Source: Branchiostoma floridae
Lineage: Eukaryota > Chordata > Leptocardii > Amphioxiformes > Branchiostomatidae
Length of the DNA: 64,000 nt
Direction: 5' to 3'
Assembly: GCF_000003815.2 (NCBI RefSeq)
Contig: NC_049986.1
Location: forward strand, 20,621,254-20,685,253
Position numbers and translations under genes: made by a program. Below, piece by piece: positions 49,501-54,860 of this stretch. The stretch's first letter is position 1; each line of letters starts with the position of its first letter. Under the pieces are notes generated by a model. It did not search any database. It saw only the letters and a list, made by a program, of their open reading frames with translations, and was not told the origin of the DNA.

Positions 49501-52500
49501 AACCGTGTTGCTTCCACTCGTCTTTGTCATCTGTAACAAACATTTAAACATGTATAACCATGTGCAAATTAAGACGATATTCTGTATATCGTGCCATTAA
49601 TAGATTGATAATGATTCATCGATTCTGTCTTATTCAAAACATACAGAAAGCATCAAAAGAAGAATGTTAAAGTCACAATTTCTACACATATACTAGCTAT
49701 AAGCTGAGCTTCTATATTATAGAGAAAGTGTGAGGCATAGGCCACATGATCACCATGTGTTGTCGACCGCATGAGGAACTCGACCGTCACATGTCTGATG
49801 ACAGTTTGGCTTTGTTTTTCTTGCCACTTACCTACTCATTTTCAAAAGGACGCTTTCTGGGAAGTAATGACTGCAATGATTTGAAATTTGGAGGATATTG
49901 ATAAAAGGCTTCTTACTACGAGGAGATCGAACTGGTAAAAATCCCGACCACTACTATCTCCACGACCCAACTTCTGCTTGGAGAATCTCTCTTAGCTACA
50001 TCCGTGCACTTCATATGACGTCATTAAAGTACGTACCTTCTTCAGACTGCCTTTCGTCCGTCTGACAGTCGTCTCCATGGAAACCGGCGGGACAAACGCA
50101 GGTGGGGCGGCAGTGGTTCGGCTGCGTCTGACGCGTCTTCAGCAGACGGGAGGTGCAGATCCCGCCGTTCCGACAGGGGTCGCTTCCCTCGTTGCACGGG
50201 CTCCAGATGCCCTAATAAGGAAGTATTTGGGGCCACATGACTAGGACGAAATTTGCGTCAGCCATGTTGGTGGGTTAAAGCCGAATGCGATTTCGCATTC
50301 TTTATATTAAAAAGACTTTTCCCATTCGTTTGACTTGAACATGGAAACCTACGTTTGCATACTTTTCAGGCAACAGCAAACTAGTTCATATGTCATACAT
50401 ATTGACCCAAGATGTGTCTACCTTATCTATCATTTAACATAGACCTGCCAGCTGACAAAGCATGGAAAGCTGTGCATTTTGCGCTAGTGTTTACGCAATC
50501 AGGTCACGAATCTCACTTGCTTTCAATAATTAATCAGCCTCTATTAAAAAAGCTTGTCCTCAATATTTTTGCGTATAATAATTCCACACAAAGCCACGTA
50601 ATGCAGACTCACAAAGAAGGCTATCGCATTGCGCTTGTAGTAACTCCACCCATTGACGGCTTTCACGTCTTCGGGAAACTCTCTCATGGTGGCATTGTTG
50701 ATCTCGCAGCGCTGCTCCGCCTGGCGGTACTGGTAGGATTTGCAGTCCGGTGTGAGGCGGCAGAGTTGAGCACACTGAGTGGAGTGGTCCACCTGAAACC
50801 ATGGAAACGCTGGATTGTTGCTTGTATTGCAAACGGTAGGGCGCTCATAACTTTAGTTTTCTTTTCAATACGATAATATAGATGTCTAGACAGGTACTAC
50901 TTTATTATTCATGTCCACTTGTCTACGTGCTATGTTAAACCATAGAACAGACAGATTGCCCTTTGAATTCCTTATACCCCCTCACATTAGGCGAAAATCG
51001 ACCGGACGACGATTCTGCGACTAAATTACAAGGAGGCATGACCCTGACGGGAAAGGGGGAACTCTGCAATTTCTTCGTCGGCAGCAGAGTCATGGATCCT
51101 CGTAATTTAGAGCTCGCAGACTCGTCGTCCGATCGATTTTCACTTAATGTGAGGGGGGTATAAAGATGTATCAAATGTCTTCCTTTTTAAAAGACATAGT
51201 CAGAGATACGCGTCAATGTCTTCGTGTATAATTATTGGCGATAAGCCATGGCAATAAAAACATTTTAAATGTGAACGTAAGACAAAGAATGGACTGGATG
51301 TTAAATCCTATAGTTAAGCAGCATTTTTATGATGGGTTTTTATGTTTTTGCCCTCGCGACTTTTGGTGTCTCCAGGCAGGGAATGTCATCCGTTAAATTA
51401 AGTCAGTATGGCCGTACCCCAGCATACAACTATATATTACATAGAGAGTTGATTCCCTCACTTTAGACACAAAAGTAGCACTGACAAATATATATTCCTC
51501 ATGCGCTTTGACAAACCGACAATAGCTAAACCCATACAGTCCTACATTGTCACCATTACCAAGAAGCGAGAAGAAGCCGAACTTATAGACTAGATTTGTG
51601 ATACTCTTATTGTCTTGTTGTGACCTGTACTTTGCTCGATTGGGCAAAACTGTACAATAAATGTCTTCATTCATATAACAAAACTATAACATGTATCTAC
51701 AAGGGAAGTTACCTTGTAGTACGTGTTGATCCAGTGAAGATGCAGCCATTTGTTTCTGACAGCCTCCTGCTCAGCCTGTTTCTCCATGGCCAACAGCCCT
51801 TCCTCTTCGCTATCGTACCTATTAATGAAAATTCACTCGAGTTGCACAAATAATTAAATAGACAACAGAATGTTTAGATCTTAGAAACCCTCATGCAAAC
51901 GCGGGTAACCCCCTTATAGTAATGTTCTGTACATGTTATATCTTGCAATAACGATGTTACAATCATTACATTTCCTTCTTTTATCTAAATCTAGCTGTAG
52001 AAGCCGTAACGGATGTCCATTTATATACCACAGTCACATTTGCAAACCAGGGCCCGCGGTCGGACTGTTTTCGGGAACGCAAAGTATACTACAAAAGACA
52101 ACAAAACACGTAGAGCGTAAAGTATAAATAGTCATTGCTATGATCTGTGTGTATTCCTTAATAAACACTTTTGTTTATTTTTTTGTTTTCCCGGAACATC
52201 TAGCCTGGGTACCATCCGGAAAGTAGTTCGCTCCGGCGTTCATTATATACTATATACAGCCGCTTCTAGCTCTGACATTCACTATACGTAACGTTATATA
52301 CTCTATATACAGTCGCTTGTCTGTTGGATAGCAGAAGCGAACATAGGAGCGAACTACTATCCGGATGGTTCCCAGGCTACGTCACATCCCGACCGGTTCA
52401 GAAATGTGACCATATCGCTACTTTGCATACAGTTGTGGTGGTACTATTTAGGCCTACATTACATTATGACACATTTCCTACCCAGGGCCCGGCCGGGCTG

Positions 52501-52905
52501 TTTGTGGAAACGAAAATTAATGTTTATTTATTTAAAATGCGACGGTAGATTACACAGACCTATAGGCGGCACAACTGATTGCATAGATCTACAAATAACA
52601 TAACGTACAACGAAAATTAACATAACATATATAACATAACATAACGAAAATTAATGTTTATGCCTGAGTGAATATGAATATGCACAAGGCATGCTGTTAA
52701 ATTTTTTTCAGTCTGCTTTATGTTTTTTATTTTGTTTTTTGCTTTTGTCTTTGATGCCGTAATTTCGTTCCCAAAACATCCTGACCGGGCCCCTTTTGTG
52801 GAAATGTGACGGTAGCCGTACTCACCTAACCGCCTGGACACACGTACACAGTCCCAGTACTCCTACTAAGAGGAGGAAAAACGCCACAGAACAACCTGGC
52901 GTCAT
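17602..52905 (-). CDS. secreted mosaic multi-lectin protein (33 exons)
   Basis: One gene predicted to encode a secreted 1837-residue protein. Coding exons from 5' to 3': 52905-52826, 51818-51713, 50792-50613, 50211-50037, 49530-49135, 48474-48324, 46116-45824, 40366-40281, 39877-39758, 39468-39306, 38876-38832, 37941-37761, 36837-36593, 35474-35270, 34962-34742, 32553-32314, 30782-30712, 30278-30162, 29622-29463, 28893-28852, 28458-28279, 27108-26939, 25546-25397, 25011-24867, 23822-23650, 23373-23227, 23075-22931, 22357-22203, 21457-21308, 20705-20555, 19558-19404, 18847-18580, 17849-17602. Lengths total 5514 nt, with GT/AG at each junction and matching phases throughout. Domain order is signal peptide, helix, PAN, EGF, CTLD, galactose-binding-like, CUB, FTP, CTLD, PAN, CUB, CCP, three F5/8C, FReD. 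The likely role is extracellular carbohydrate or ligand recognition, for example in innate defence; this is inferred from domain families. I do not recognise a named orthologue. Confidence 0.88.
17883..18105 (+). mobile_element. tRNA-derived SINE
   Basis: GTTCTGAGTTCGAATCC at about 17932-17948 matches the B box of tRNA-type Pol III promoters, and the upstream ACTATAGGGTGTTTGG region could hold a decayed A box. The body has CCTCATTCCACCCAGACG and GGGGTACC segments that recur in the element at 59500-59730. The element sits in an intron of the mosaic gene, opposite to its transcription. Confidence 0.6.
18950..19340. repeat. CA-rich low-complexity stretch with internal duplication
   Basis: The intron between the first two FReD exons contains two related blocks of about 230 bp (roughly 18870-19100 and 19100-19330). 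Each has GACGGAC/GGACG-like and AGAGGTATT segments and then CACACACA-rich DNA. It is non-coding. Confidence 0.6.
19830..19996. mobile_element. 167-bp MITE, TAGCCTGGGTACC family
   Basis: TAGCCTGGGTACCATCCGGA at the left pairs with TCCGTATGGTACCCAGGCTA at the right, and GAAGTTCGCTCC with GGAGCGAACTAC. Two direct GAAGCGACTGTATATAGT copies lie in the middle. It is the same family as 52201-52379. Confidence 0.9.
20555..22357 (-). CDS. mosaic gene exons 28-30: F5/8C domain C
   Basis: Exons 22357-22203, 21457-21308 and 20705-20555 encode residues about 1463-1614. Motifs are [61 protein letters not shown] and MRVEVMGC. It has the same exon layout as A and B. Middle exon and last exon join as DT/VFTGN. 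The last exon joins in phase 1 to the fibrinogen-related domain ([18 protein letters not shown]). Confidence 0.92.
20718..21022. mobile_element. decayed element ending CCCTATCTAGACC
   Basis: The right end GGCCTGGTCTAGATAGGGTTAA resembles, in inverse form, TTAACCCTATTCAGACCGGG at 36150. A GGGGGGGGTGCC run near 20787 resembles its interior. The left boundary is uncertain. Confidence 0.35.
22500..22690 (+). mobile_element. LINE 3' fragment
   Basis: A plus-strand frame reads [18 protein letters not shown], similar to the extreme C-termini of non-LTR retrotransposon polyproteins. A GACTGACTGACTGA repeat follows it, which could be a LINE tail. Only this end is present. Confidence 0.5.
22848..22905. 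repeat. (TAGAA)n microsatellite
   Basis: About eight perfect TAGAA/AATAG units lie just past the last donor of F5/8C domain B. The same pentanucleotide, on the other strand, forms arrays at 30307-30450 and 39905-40130. Confidence 0.95.
22931..23822 (-). CDS. mosaic gene exons 25-27: F5/8C domain B
   Basis: Exons 23822-23650, 23373-23227 and 23075-22931 encode residues about 1308-1462, with the same structure and phases as domain A. Motifs are [64 protein letters not shown] and MRVEVLGC. The middle exon uses a weak donor, AAG/GTGCCT. A TAGAA repeat lies about 25 bp past the last donor. Confidence 0.92.
23870..24390 (+). mobile_element. LINE reverse-transcriptase 3' fragment
   Basis: Plus-strand frames show two pieces of a non-LTR retrotransposon polyprotein C-terminus. 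The first is [20 protein letters not shown] then MGHITKDC, with the CxCG-QTxxHIxxxC pattern. The second is [29 protein letters not shown] and [11 protein letters not shown]. The tail is TAAGGTCTAAGGTAAAGGTCA-like. Frames are interrupted between the pieces. The element lies in an intron of the mosaic gene, opposite to its transcription. Confidence 0.8.
24867..27108 (-). CDS. mosaic gene exons 22-24: F5/8C (discoidin) domain A
   Basis: Exons 27108-26939, 25546-25397 and 25011-24867 encode residues about 1153-1307. Typical motifs are [75 protein letters not shown] and MRAEVLGC. The first and last cysteines close the standard disulphide. Internal introns are phase 0 and borders phase 1. Such domains bind membranes or glycans through loops at the barrel tip. 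Confidence 0.93.
26385..26685. mobile_element. 301-bp MITE, AGCCC-CGGTTACAC ends
   Basis: The left end AGCCTAGCTTACACAAAGCC and right end GTGTAACCGGGGCTTA pair imperfectly, as do ATAGCTCCCGAA and TTCGGGAGGTAAA. GCTCCCGA segments recur through the body. It is non-coding. Confidence 0.75.
27808..27930. repeat. 61-bp tandem duplication in a dispersed repeat
   Basis: A unit of 61 bp (GTCGTATTGAGGTCACCTGA onward) occurs twice with one or two differences. Upstream, 27700-27770 contains CACGTTAAAGAACCC, a motif I associate with dispersed repeats of marine invertebrates. No gene is evident. Confidence 0.7.
28279..28458 (-). CDS. mosaic gene exon 21: CCP/sushi domain
   Basis: Residues about 1093-1152. 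[18 protein letters not shown], then [19 protein letters not shown] and [10 protein letters not shown] give the four cysteines and the invariant tryptophan of a complement control protein module. It is a single 180-nt exon with phase-1 borders, the classical mobile form of this module. Confidence 0.93.
28852..28893 (-). CDS. mosaic gene exon 20: short linker
   Basis: A 42-nt exon encoding [14 protein letters not shown] with phase-1 borders and strong splice sites (TTTTCAG and CAG/GTAAGT). It is the counterpart of exon 11. It joins CUB 2 to the CCP domain. Confidence 0.75.
29145..29275 (-). mobile_element. dispersed repeat with CGTCAGTGAC motif
   Basis: On the minus strand this contains GTCACTGACGAAAAACGCCGG followed by a CTGTCGGACAG-type run. 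It is a clear relative of 62630-62760. The family looks like the 3' part of a retroelement, but I cannot name it. Confidence 0.45.
29463..30782 (-). CDS. mosaic gene exons 17-19: CUB domain 2
   Basis: Exons 30782-30712, 30278-30162 and 29622-29463 encode residues about 963-1078. The four CUB cysteines are kept ([26 protein letters not shown]). It shares exon cuts, phases and many residues with CUB 1, for example GKRVELTF and SLGKFCG. The first exon uses a weak donor, GCG/GTGGGT. CUB 1 and CUB 2 are clearly duplicates. Confidence 0.88.
30300..30460. repeat. (TTCTA)n microsatellite
   Basis: About thirty TTCTA-type units with CGGTT variants begin about 25 bp from the acceptor of CUB 2's middle exon. 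The open frames across it are artefacts of the repeat. Confidence 0.95.
30969..31362. mobile_element. 394-bp inverted-repeat element
   Basis: TAGCCTGGATACCATACCCC at the left pairs with GGGGTTTGGTAACCAGGCTA at the right. The body contains an open stretch ([20 protein letters not shown]) that does not resemble a known protein. Ends match the TAGCCTGG family in this window, though the body is unrelated. Confidence 0.75.
31639..32043. mobile_element. 405-bp MITE, TGGCAATATATCTG ends
   Basis: Left TGGCAATATATCTGTTTCAA pairs with right TTGAAACAAATGTATTCCCA. The inverted arms run on through ATACGGGAGCTATAT and GTGACGTTTGACCT for over 100 bp. The body is rich in ACGTCAC and GACGT motifs. A half-element at 31430-31640 precedes it, and further halves lie at 33841-34050 and 36290-36587. 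Confidence 0.85.
32314..32553 (-). CDS. mosaic gene exon 16: PAN/apple domain 2
   Basis: Residues about 883-962. The sequence [19 protein letters not shown], then [29 protein letters not shown] and LCSDEEK has the PAN pattern, with the disulphide core around CxxxCCxxxxxCxSFxY. It is a single 240-nt exon with phase-1 borders. The donor is the less usual CAG/GTTGGA. Confidence 0.82.
32618..33842. mobile_element. 1.2-kb element with GGGCCCCC ends
   Basis: The left end TATATGAGGGCCCCCAAG and the inverse right end CTTGGGGGCCCCCGTATA pair over about 20 bp. Each arm contains ACGCTCTACGCTAAATT-type subrepeats. The centre has four diverged tandem units of about 190 bp, each with a CCCT(T/C)TGAAA block (near 32992, 33187, 33377, 33555). 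There is no transposase frame, so it is non-autonomous. Confidence 0.8.
33841..34050. mobile_element. left half of TGGCAATATATCTG MITE
   Basis: Beginning TATGGCAATATATCTG, this matches the left half of 31639-32043 and stops near CCACGTTACAGGCG. It abuts the preceding 1.2-kb element directly. Confidence 0.8.
34742..35474 (-). CDS. mosaic gene exons 14-15: C-type lectin domain 2
   Basis: Exons 35474-35270 and 34962-34742 encode residues about 741-882. Landmarks are [33 protein letters not shown], then [31 protein letters not shown]. The EPN and WND positions read EPD and WAD, so calcium and sugar binding may be altered. It is split by a phase-2 intron, unlike CTLD 1, and so was acquired independently. 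Half-copies of one MITE family flank the exon pair. Confidence 0.88.
36145..36290. mobile_element. fragment starting TTAACCCTATTCAGACC
   Basis: A G-rich fragment with the end TTAACCCTATTCAGACCGGG, which recurs inverted near 21000. It has no coding capacity and ends at the following MITE half. Confidence 0.4.
36290..36587. mobile_element. right half of TGGCAATATATCTG MITE
   Basis: The right half of the family at 31639-32043, ending TTGAAACAAATATATTGCCATA. Its end lies only about 5 bp from the splice donor of the second FTP exon. With 33841-34050 it flanks both CTLD 2 exons in the orientation of a single element's two ends. Confidence 0.8.
36593..37941 (-). CDS. mosaic gene exons 12-13: fucolectin-type (FTP) domain
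   Basis: Exons 37941-37761 and 36837-36593 encode residues about 599-740. The fold landmarks of fucolectin-tachylectin-4-pentraxin-1 domains are present: [39 protein letters not shown] and [16 protein letters not shown]. The fucose-binding pattern H-x26-R-x-D-x4-R is exact: the histidine of SCTHT lies 26 residues before RMD, followed by four residues and R. The adjacent CC pair seen in eel agglutinin is also kept. Binding of L-fucose with calcium is therefore a fair prediction. Confidence 0.92.
38832..38876 (-). CDS. mosaic gene exon 11: short linker
   Basis: A 45-nt exon encoding [15 protein letters not shown] with phase-1 borders. It matches exon 20 ([11 protein letters not shown]), which also follows a CUB domain, so CUB plus linker was copied as a unit. 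The single cysteine may be paired or free. Confidence 0.75.
39306..40366 (-). CDS. mosaic gene exons 8-10: CUB domain 1
   Basis: Exons 40366-40281, 39877-39758 and 39468-39306 encode residues about 461-583. All four CUB cysteines are present ([26 protein letters not shown]). Other CUB landmarks are [21 protein letters not shown] and the closing FSVAWQP. Internal introns are phase 0 and outer borders phase 1. An AGAAT pentanucleotide repeat sits about 30 bp upstream of the middle exon, as it does in CUB 2. Confidence 0.9.
39900..40135. repeat. (TTCTA)n-like microsatellite
   Basis: Diverged TTCTA, TTCCA and TCTGT units start about 25 bp from the acceptor of CUB 1's middle exon. The position matches the array beside CUB 2. 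Confidence 0.92.
40416..45476. mobile_element. 5.06-kb foldback element
   Basis: The arms 40420-41165 and 44726-45472 are inverted copies of about 750 bp with few differences. The same 62-residue frame (starting [12 protein letters not shown] or [12 protein letters not shown]) occurs in both arms. Outer ends read GAGTC(A/G)TTGCAGGAGAAAAC, each bordered by TTAA, which may be a target duplication. The 3.5-kb centre has only short frames (up to about 90 codons) with no recognised transposase, and a CpG-rich stretch at 44200-44560. It lies in the intron between the galactose-binding-like and CUB 1 exons. Confidence 0.85.
42496..42820. mobile_element. 325-bp MITE nested in foldback element
   Basis: TAGGGCTGGGTACCGGTAC at the left and TTGTTACCCAACCCTA at the right are inverted copies. 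The body has CCGGT-rich segments. It lies inside the 5.06-kb foldback element and so inserted later. Confidence 0.65.
45824..48474 (-). CDS. mosaic gene exons 6-7: galactose-binding-like module
   Basis: Exons 48474-48324 and 46116-45824 encode residues 313-460. Motifs are [16 protein letters not shown] and [12 protein letters not shown], later [26 protein letters not shown] and [13 protein letters not shown]. The order (DG-N-x-TxW, a W-YIVYD strand, ARYWR, WPPFLRE) resembles discoidin-fold galactose-binding domains but is distinct from the F5/8C copies downstream. Assignment to a named family is uncertain. The intron between the two exons is split by two assembly gaps. Confidence 0.65.
46421..46520. 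other. assembly gap (100 N)
   Basis: One hundred unknown bases within the intron between exons 6 and 7 of the mosaic gene. Flanks are GC-rich with CCCGGCCGGGC-type repeats, a likely cause of assembly failure. Confidence 0.99.
46651..46836. other. assembly gap (186 N)
   Basis: One hundred and eighty-six unknown bases, in the same intron as the preceding gap. Its non-round size suggests an estimated length. Confidence 0.99.
47260..47830. mobile_element. two GC-rich CCCGG element relatives
   Basis: Two blocks (about 47265-47450 and 47640-47815) each contain CCGGTT, a (C/T)TTAAG(T/C) hairpin and AACCGGGGCC, then end in a TGGAAATGTGACC or TGTAAATGTGACG segment. They resemble the ends at 48044-48246 and are probably decayed members of that family. 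Confidence 0.55.
48044..48246. mobile_element. 203-bp MITE, AGGCTTAGGTCACATTTCC ends
   Basis: AGGCTTAGGTCACATTTCCA at the left pairs with TGGAAATGTGACCTAAGCCT at the right almost perfectly, and the arms continue into AACCGGGGCCCGGCCGGGC. It is the best-preserved member of its family here. Others are at 52033-52410 and 52468-52810. Confidence 0.92.
49135..49530 (-). CDS. mosaic gene exon 5: C-type lectin domain 1
   Basis: Residues about 181-312, a complete CTLD in one exon. Landmarks are [33 protein letters not shown], then [21 protein letters not shown] and GYVCQK. The WND motif and nearby acidic residues suggest a working calcium site. The sugar-selecting triplet is QPN, mixing the EPN (mannose type) and QPD (galactose type) forms, so specificity cannot be read off. 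The exon is phase 1 on both sides. Confidence 0.93.
50037..50211 (-). CDS. mosaic gene exon 4: EGF-like domain
   Basis: Residues about 123-181. The motif [18 protein letters not shown], later [17 protein letters not shown], gives the EGF pattern: C, C-x-N-G-G-x-C, C-x-C-x3-G-F-x-G-x2-C. An extended loop with a possible extra cysteine pair lies between the third and fifth core cysteines. The exon begins in phase 0 and ends in phase 1, where the run of phase-1 module borders starts. Confidence 0.85.
50613..50792 (-). CDS. mosaic gene exon 3: PAN/apple-like domain 1
   Basis: Residues 63-122. The cysteine pattern in [20 protein letters not shown], then RCEINN and a GWSYYKR end, fits the core of PAN/apple modules (C-x3-C, C-x-S-Y-x-Y, then C near an asparagine). 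It is short and lacks the outer cysteine pair, so it is a minimal PAN. Both borders are phase 0, unlike the later PAN exon. The two were therefore probably acquired separately. Confidence 0.7.
50973..51162. mobile_element. 190-bp hairpin MITE
   Basis: TATACCCCCTCACATTAGGC pairs with CACTTAATGTGAGGGGGGTATA, followed inward by GAAAATCGACCGGACGACGA and its partner. Nearly the whole element folds into one hairpin. It lies between exons 2 and 3 of the mosaic gene. Confidence 0.92.
51713..51818 (-). CDS. mosaic gene exon 2: acidic/helical linker
   Basis: Residues 27-62 of the mosaic protein. The segment [19 protein letters not shown] then [16 protein letters not shown] is charged, lacks cysteine and is predicted by eye to be helical. 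It could drive oligomerisation, a common arrangement at the N-terminus of soluble lectins. That role is inference. The exon runs from phase 2 to phase 0. Confidence 0.75.
52033..52410. mobile_element. GTCACATTTGC-type MITE interrupted by another
   Basis: The ends GTCACATTTGCAAACCAGGG and CCGGTTCAGAAATGTGAC pair, as in 48044-48246. The right arm is split by an insertion of the TAGCCTGGGTACC element at 52201-52379, which dates this copy as the older of the two. Confidence 0.8.
52201..52379. mobile_element. 179-bp TAGCCTGGGTACC MITE
   Basis: TAGCCTGGGTACCATCCGGA at the left and CCGGATGGTTCCCAGGCTA at the right pair. It shares GAAGTAG, AGCGAACTAC, TATATACAGTCGCTT segments with 19830-19996 in inverse order. 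It is inserted in the right arm of another MITE. Confidence 0.9.
52468..52810. mobile_element. GACACATTTCC-type MITE next to exon 1
   Basis: Left GACACATTTCCTACCCAGGG and right TTTTGTGGAAATGTGAC pair, with CCGGCCGGGC and GACCGGGCCCC inside. The end lies about 15 bp from the exon 1 donor of the mosaic gene. Confidence 0.8.
52826..52905 (-). CDS. mosaic gene exon 1: signal peptide
   Basis: The exon encodes [18 protein letters not shown] then LCTCVQA, a hydrophobic core followed by small residues, which is a standard secretory signal peptide with a likely cleavage after VQA. The donor AG/GTGAGT is in phase 2 and joins exon 2 to give AVRYDSEEE. The ATG at 52905 is the only one that puts a signal peptide in frame with the downstream exons. 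A transposon copy ends about 15 bp beyond the donor. Confidence 0.82.
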
Positions 52906-53028
52906 TTTGTCTCAAGTGAGTCGAGCTTTTCAGCAACAGCCTTCCCAACCTTCCAACAAATTCGTGGACACTCAGTAGTACAACACGTTTCGCACACGAT
53001 ATATGATGAACTTTTGTAAGGCATGTGG

Positions 53029-53035
53029 CTTTATA
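53029..53035 (-). promoter_or_regulatory. TATA-like box, mosaic gene
   Basis: Read on the minus strand, the sequence is TATAAAG about 125 bp upstream of the signal-peptide ATG. A short 5' UTR beginning near 53000 would fit. This rests on position and a single weak motif. Confidence 0.25.
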
Positions 53036-53059
53036 CCTACTTACCTACTTACCTACCTA

Positions 53060-54340
53060 GTCCCTTGACCTCTAGGTCGTTGAAGGGACAATGTAGATAT
53101 GAAGATATGTGGCTTTATAATGATATTATATTAATGAATCGGCAAACTAACAGATCTTTGCTTTATACACACTCAAGAAAAGGGATAATCGTTTACTTCA
53201 AAACCCATTGTAGTATTTTATGGGTCATGAGTTTGCCCTAATTTACTATTCATAAGAAAAGAAGACTATTGAATACGATGTAAGGGTAAGTCATCCACGA
53301 TTCAAGCGTGTCTTTTATGCCCAAGGTAACAGATATGCTGGTCATCTGATGCAGATCAAGTCTTTTCTTCAGAACAGATTTTTCCGAATGTATTCTTTTA
53401 GTCAGAATAGATCCGGGTAGAAAGAAACCTATTACACCAAGGACATCCTTGATTAGACCAAGTGACCACAATACCTACTGGCTTAACCGGTGCATCAGGA
53501 AGCGATTAGCCAACACAATGGCAAACGTAAAACGCTCGAACGCGTTTCTTCTGACAAAAGACGTCTGCCCTGTGATCATAAGCTCCTCCATTTATTCATT
53601 TTGACGACAGGTGCAGTGTTCAATTGGGTAGGAGGCCCGGTAGGTTGTGAGTTAGCCTTGTATTCTGTGGGTCGTGAGTCCGATCCCAGACCAAGTCATA
53701 CAACAACAACAAAAAAAGTTTTTAAGAGCGGTGCATGATGCTTTCTCTGTTTAGTACTCAGCATTTGTGTCACTGATTCTGAAAAACAGCTTACTCTTCC
53801 TGAAATTCATAATTACGGCGCTAGATGTCGCTGTAGCAATGTTTCGGTGATGCATTTTCAAAAACACGTTTTGACAACACAATCCTTATTCAGCCCTTTT
53901 CAAACCTCCGTTTCAAACCTCTAAACATTAAATGACATCCTTTTCCATCGACTCACTGTGTACAAAGAGGCAAATATATCAAAGATTTTTTATACCCAAG
54001 AATACTGGTAAATGATACTATAAACTTAACATGTTGACATTGGTACTTATTCATACTCATGTAGGTAATTCATGTATACACACTTGTTAGTTTTAGCAGA
54101 CCTTACGAAAGTCCTTACACTTTTCTTGTGTCAAAAAATATCTCATATAAAAGTGTACTCTTCAAGCAATCTTCTATCTGTATTTTCCTACAACAGGCCG
54201 AATCATCAACAAGGTCAGAGGGAGAGACCGAAACGAAAGGCGCGTGTGGCATCGCCCCCCTCCCCCAGTCCCCGCTGGGAGCCCATCGGCCTCGTTTTTC
54301 TTTTCCAATTTACCCCGAGCTGCGGCGGATTAGCGGATGA
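53060..54340. other. no gene; possible SINE remnant
   Basis: No supported gene. At 53670-53687 GTCGTGAGTCCGATCCC resembles a Pol III B box followed by an (ACA)n tail at 53701, suggesting a tRNA-derived SINE end on the plus strand. The rest has only short frames. Confidence 0.35.
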
Positions 54341-54375
54341 AACGTGATGCTAAAATGTCTGGGCCGGCCGAAAAC

Positions 54376-54860
54376 AGGCGCGGGAGGGGGCGGCAGGAGA
54401 CGGATGGGGCTGTCAGGCTCAGCCAGATGGGGGAGGGAGCTCCGAGCAGATGTAGGGAGGGGTTGGGGCCGTCAATCTCAAAGCAGATGTAAGGAGGGGA
54501 GGGGGCGCCTCGAGACGAATGGTGCTGTCAGGAACAGCCAGATGGGCGAGGGAGCCCCGAGCAGATGTGAGGAGCAGACTGTCGTGCCGAGCCGCAAATA
54601 CAGACAGAGGACAGAAGAGCGTAGGGAGCTATAATACGGCTGAATACCAGACTAGATCCAGATTGGTGAGGGAGCGCCAAACAGATGTAATGAGAGGTTG
54701 CAGCTGTCATGACGATCCTGATGGGTTGAAGAGCTCCAAGCAGATGTAAGGAGGGGCCTATCAGGTAGAGCCAGATTGGAGATGGGGCTCCAAGCAGATG
54801 TAAGGTAAACTTAAGGAGGAGAGTGTCACCACTCCAGGTGAGGTGAAGTAGATGTAAGGA
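54376..54860 (+). repeat. GCAGATGTAAGGAGGGG imperfect tandem repeat
   Basis: Units of roughly 50-75 bp contain CAGATG(T/G)-(A)GGAGGG, GAGCTCC(A/G)AGCAGATGTA and GCTGTCAGG segments. At least seven diverged copies are visible, G-rich on the plus strand. It is non-coding. Confidence 0.75.
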
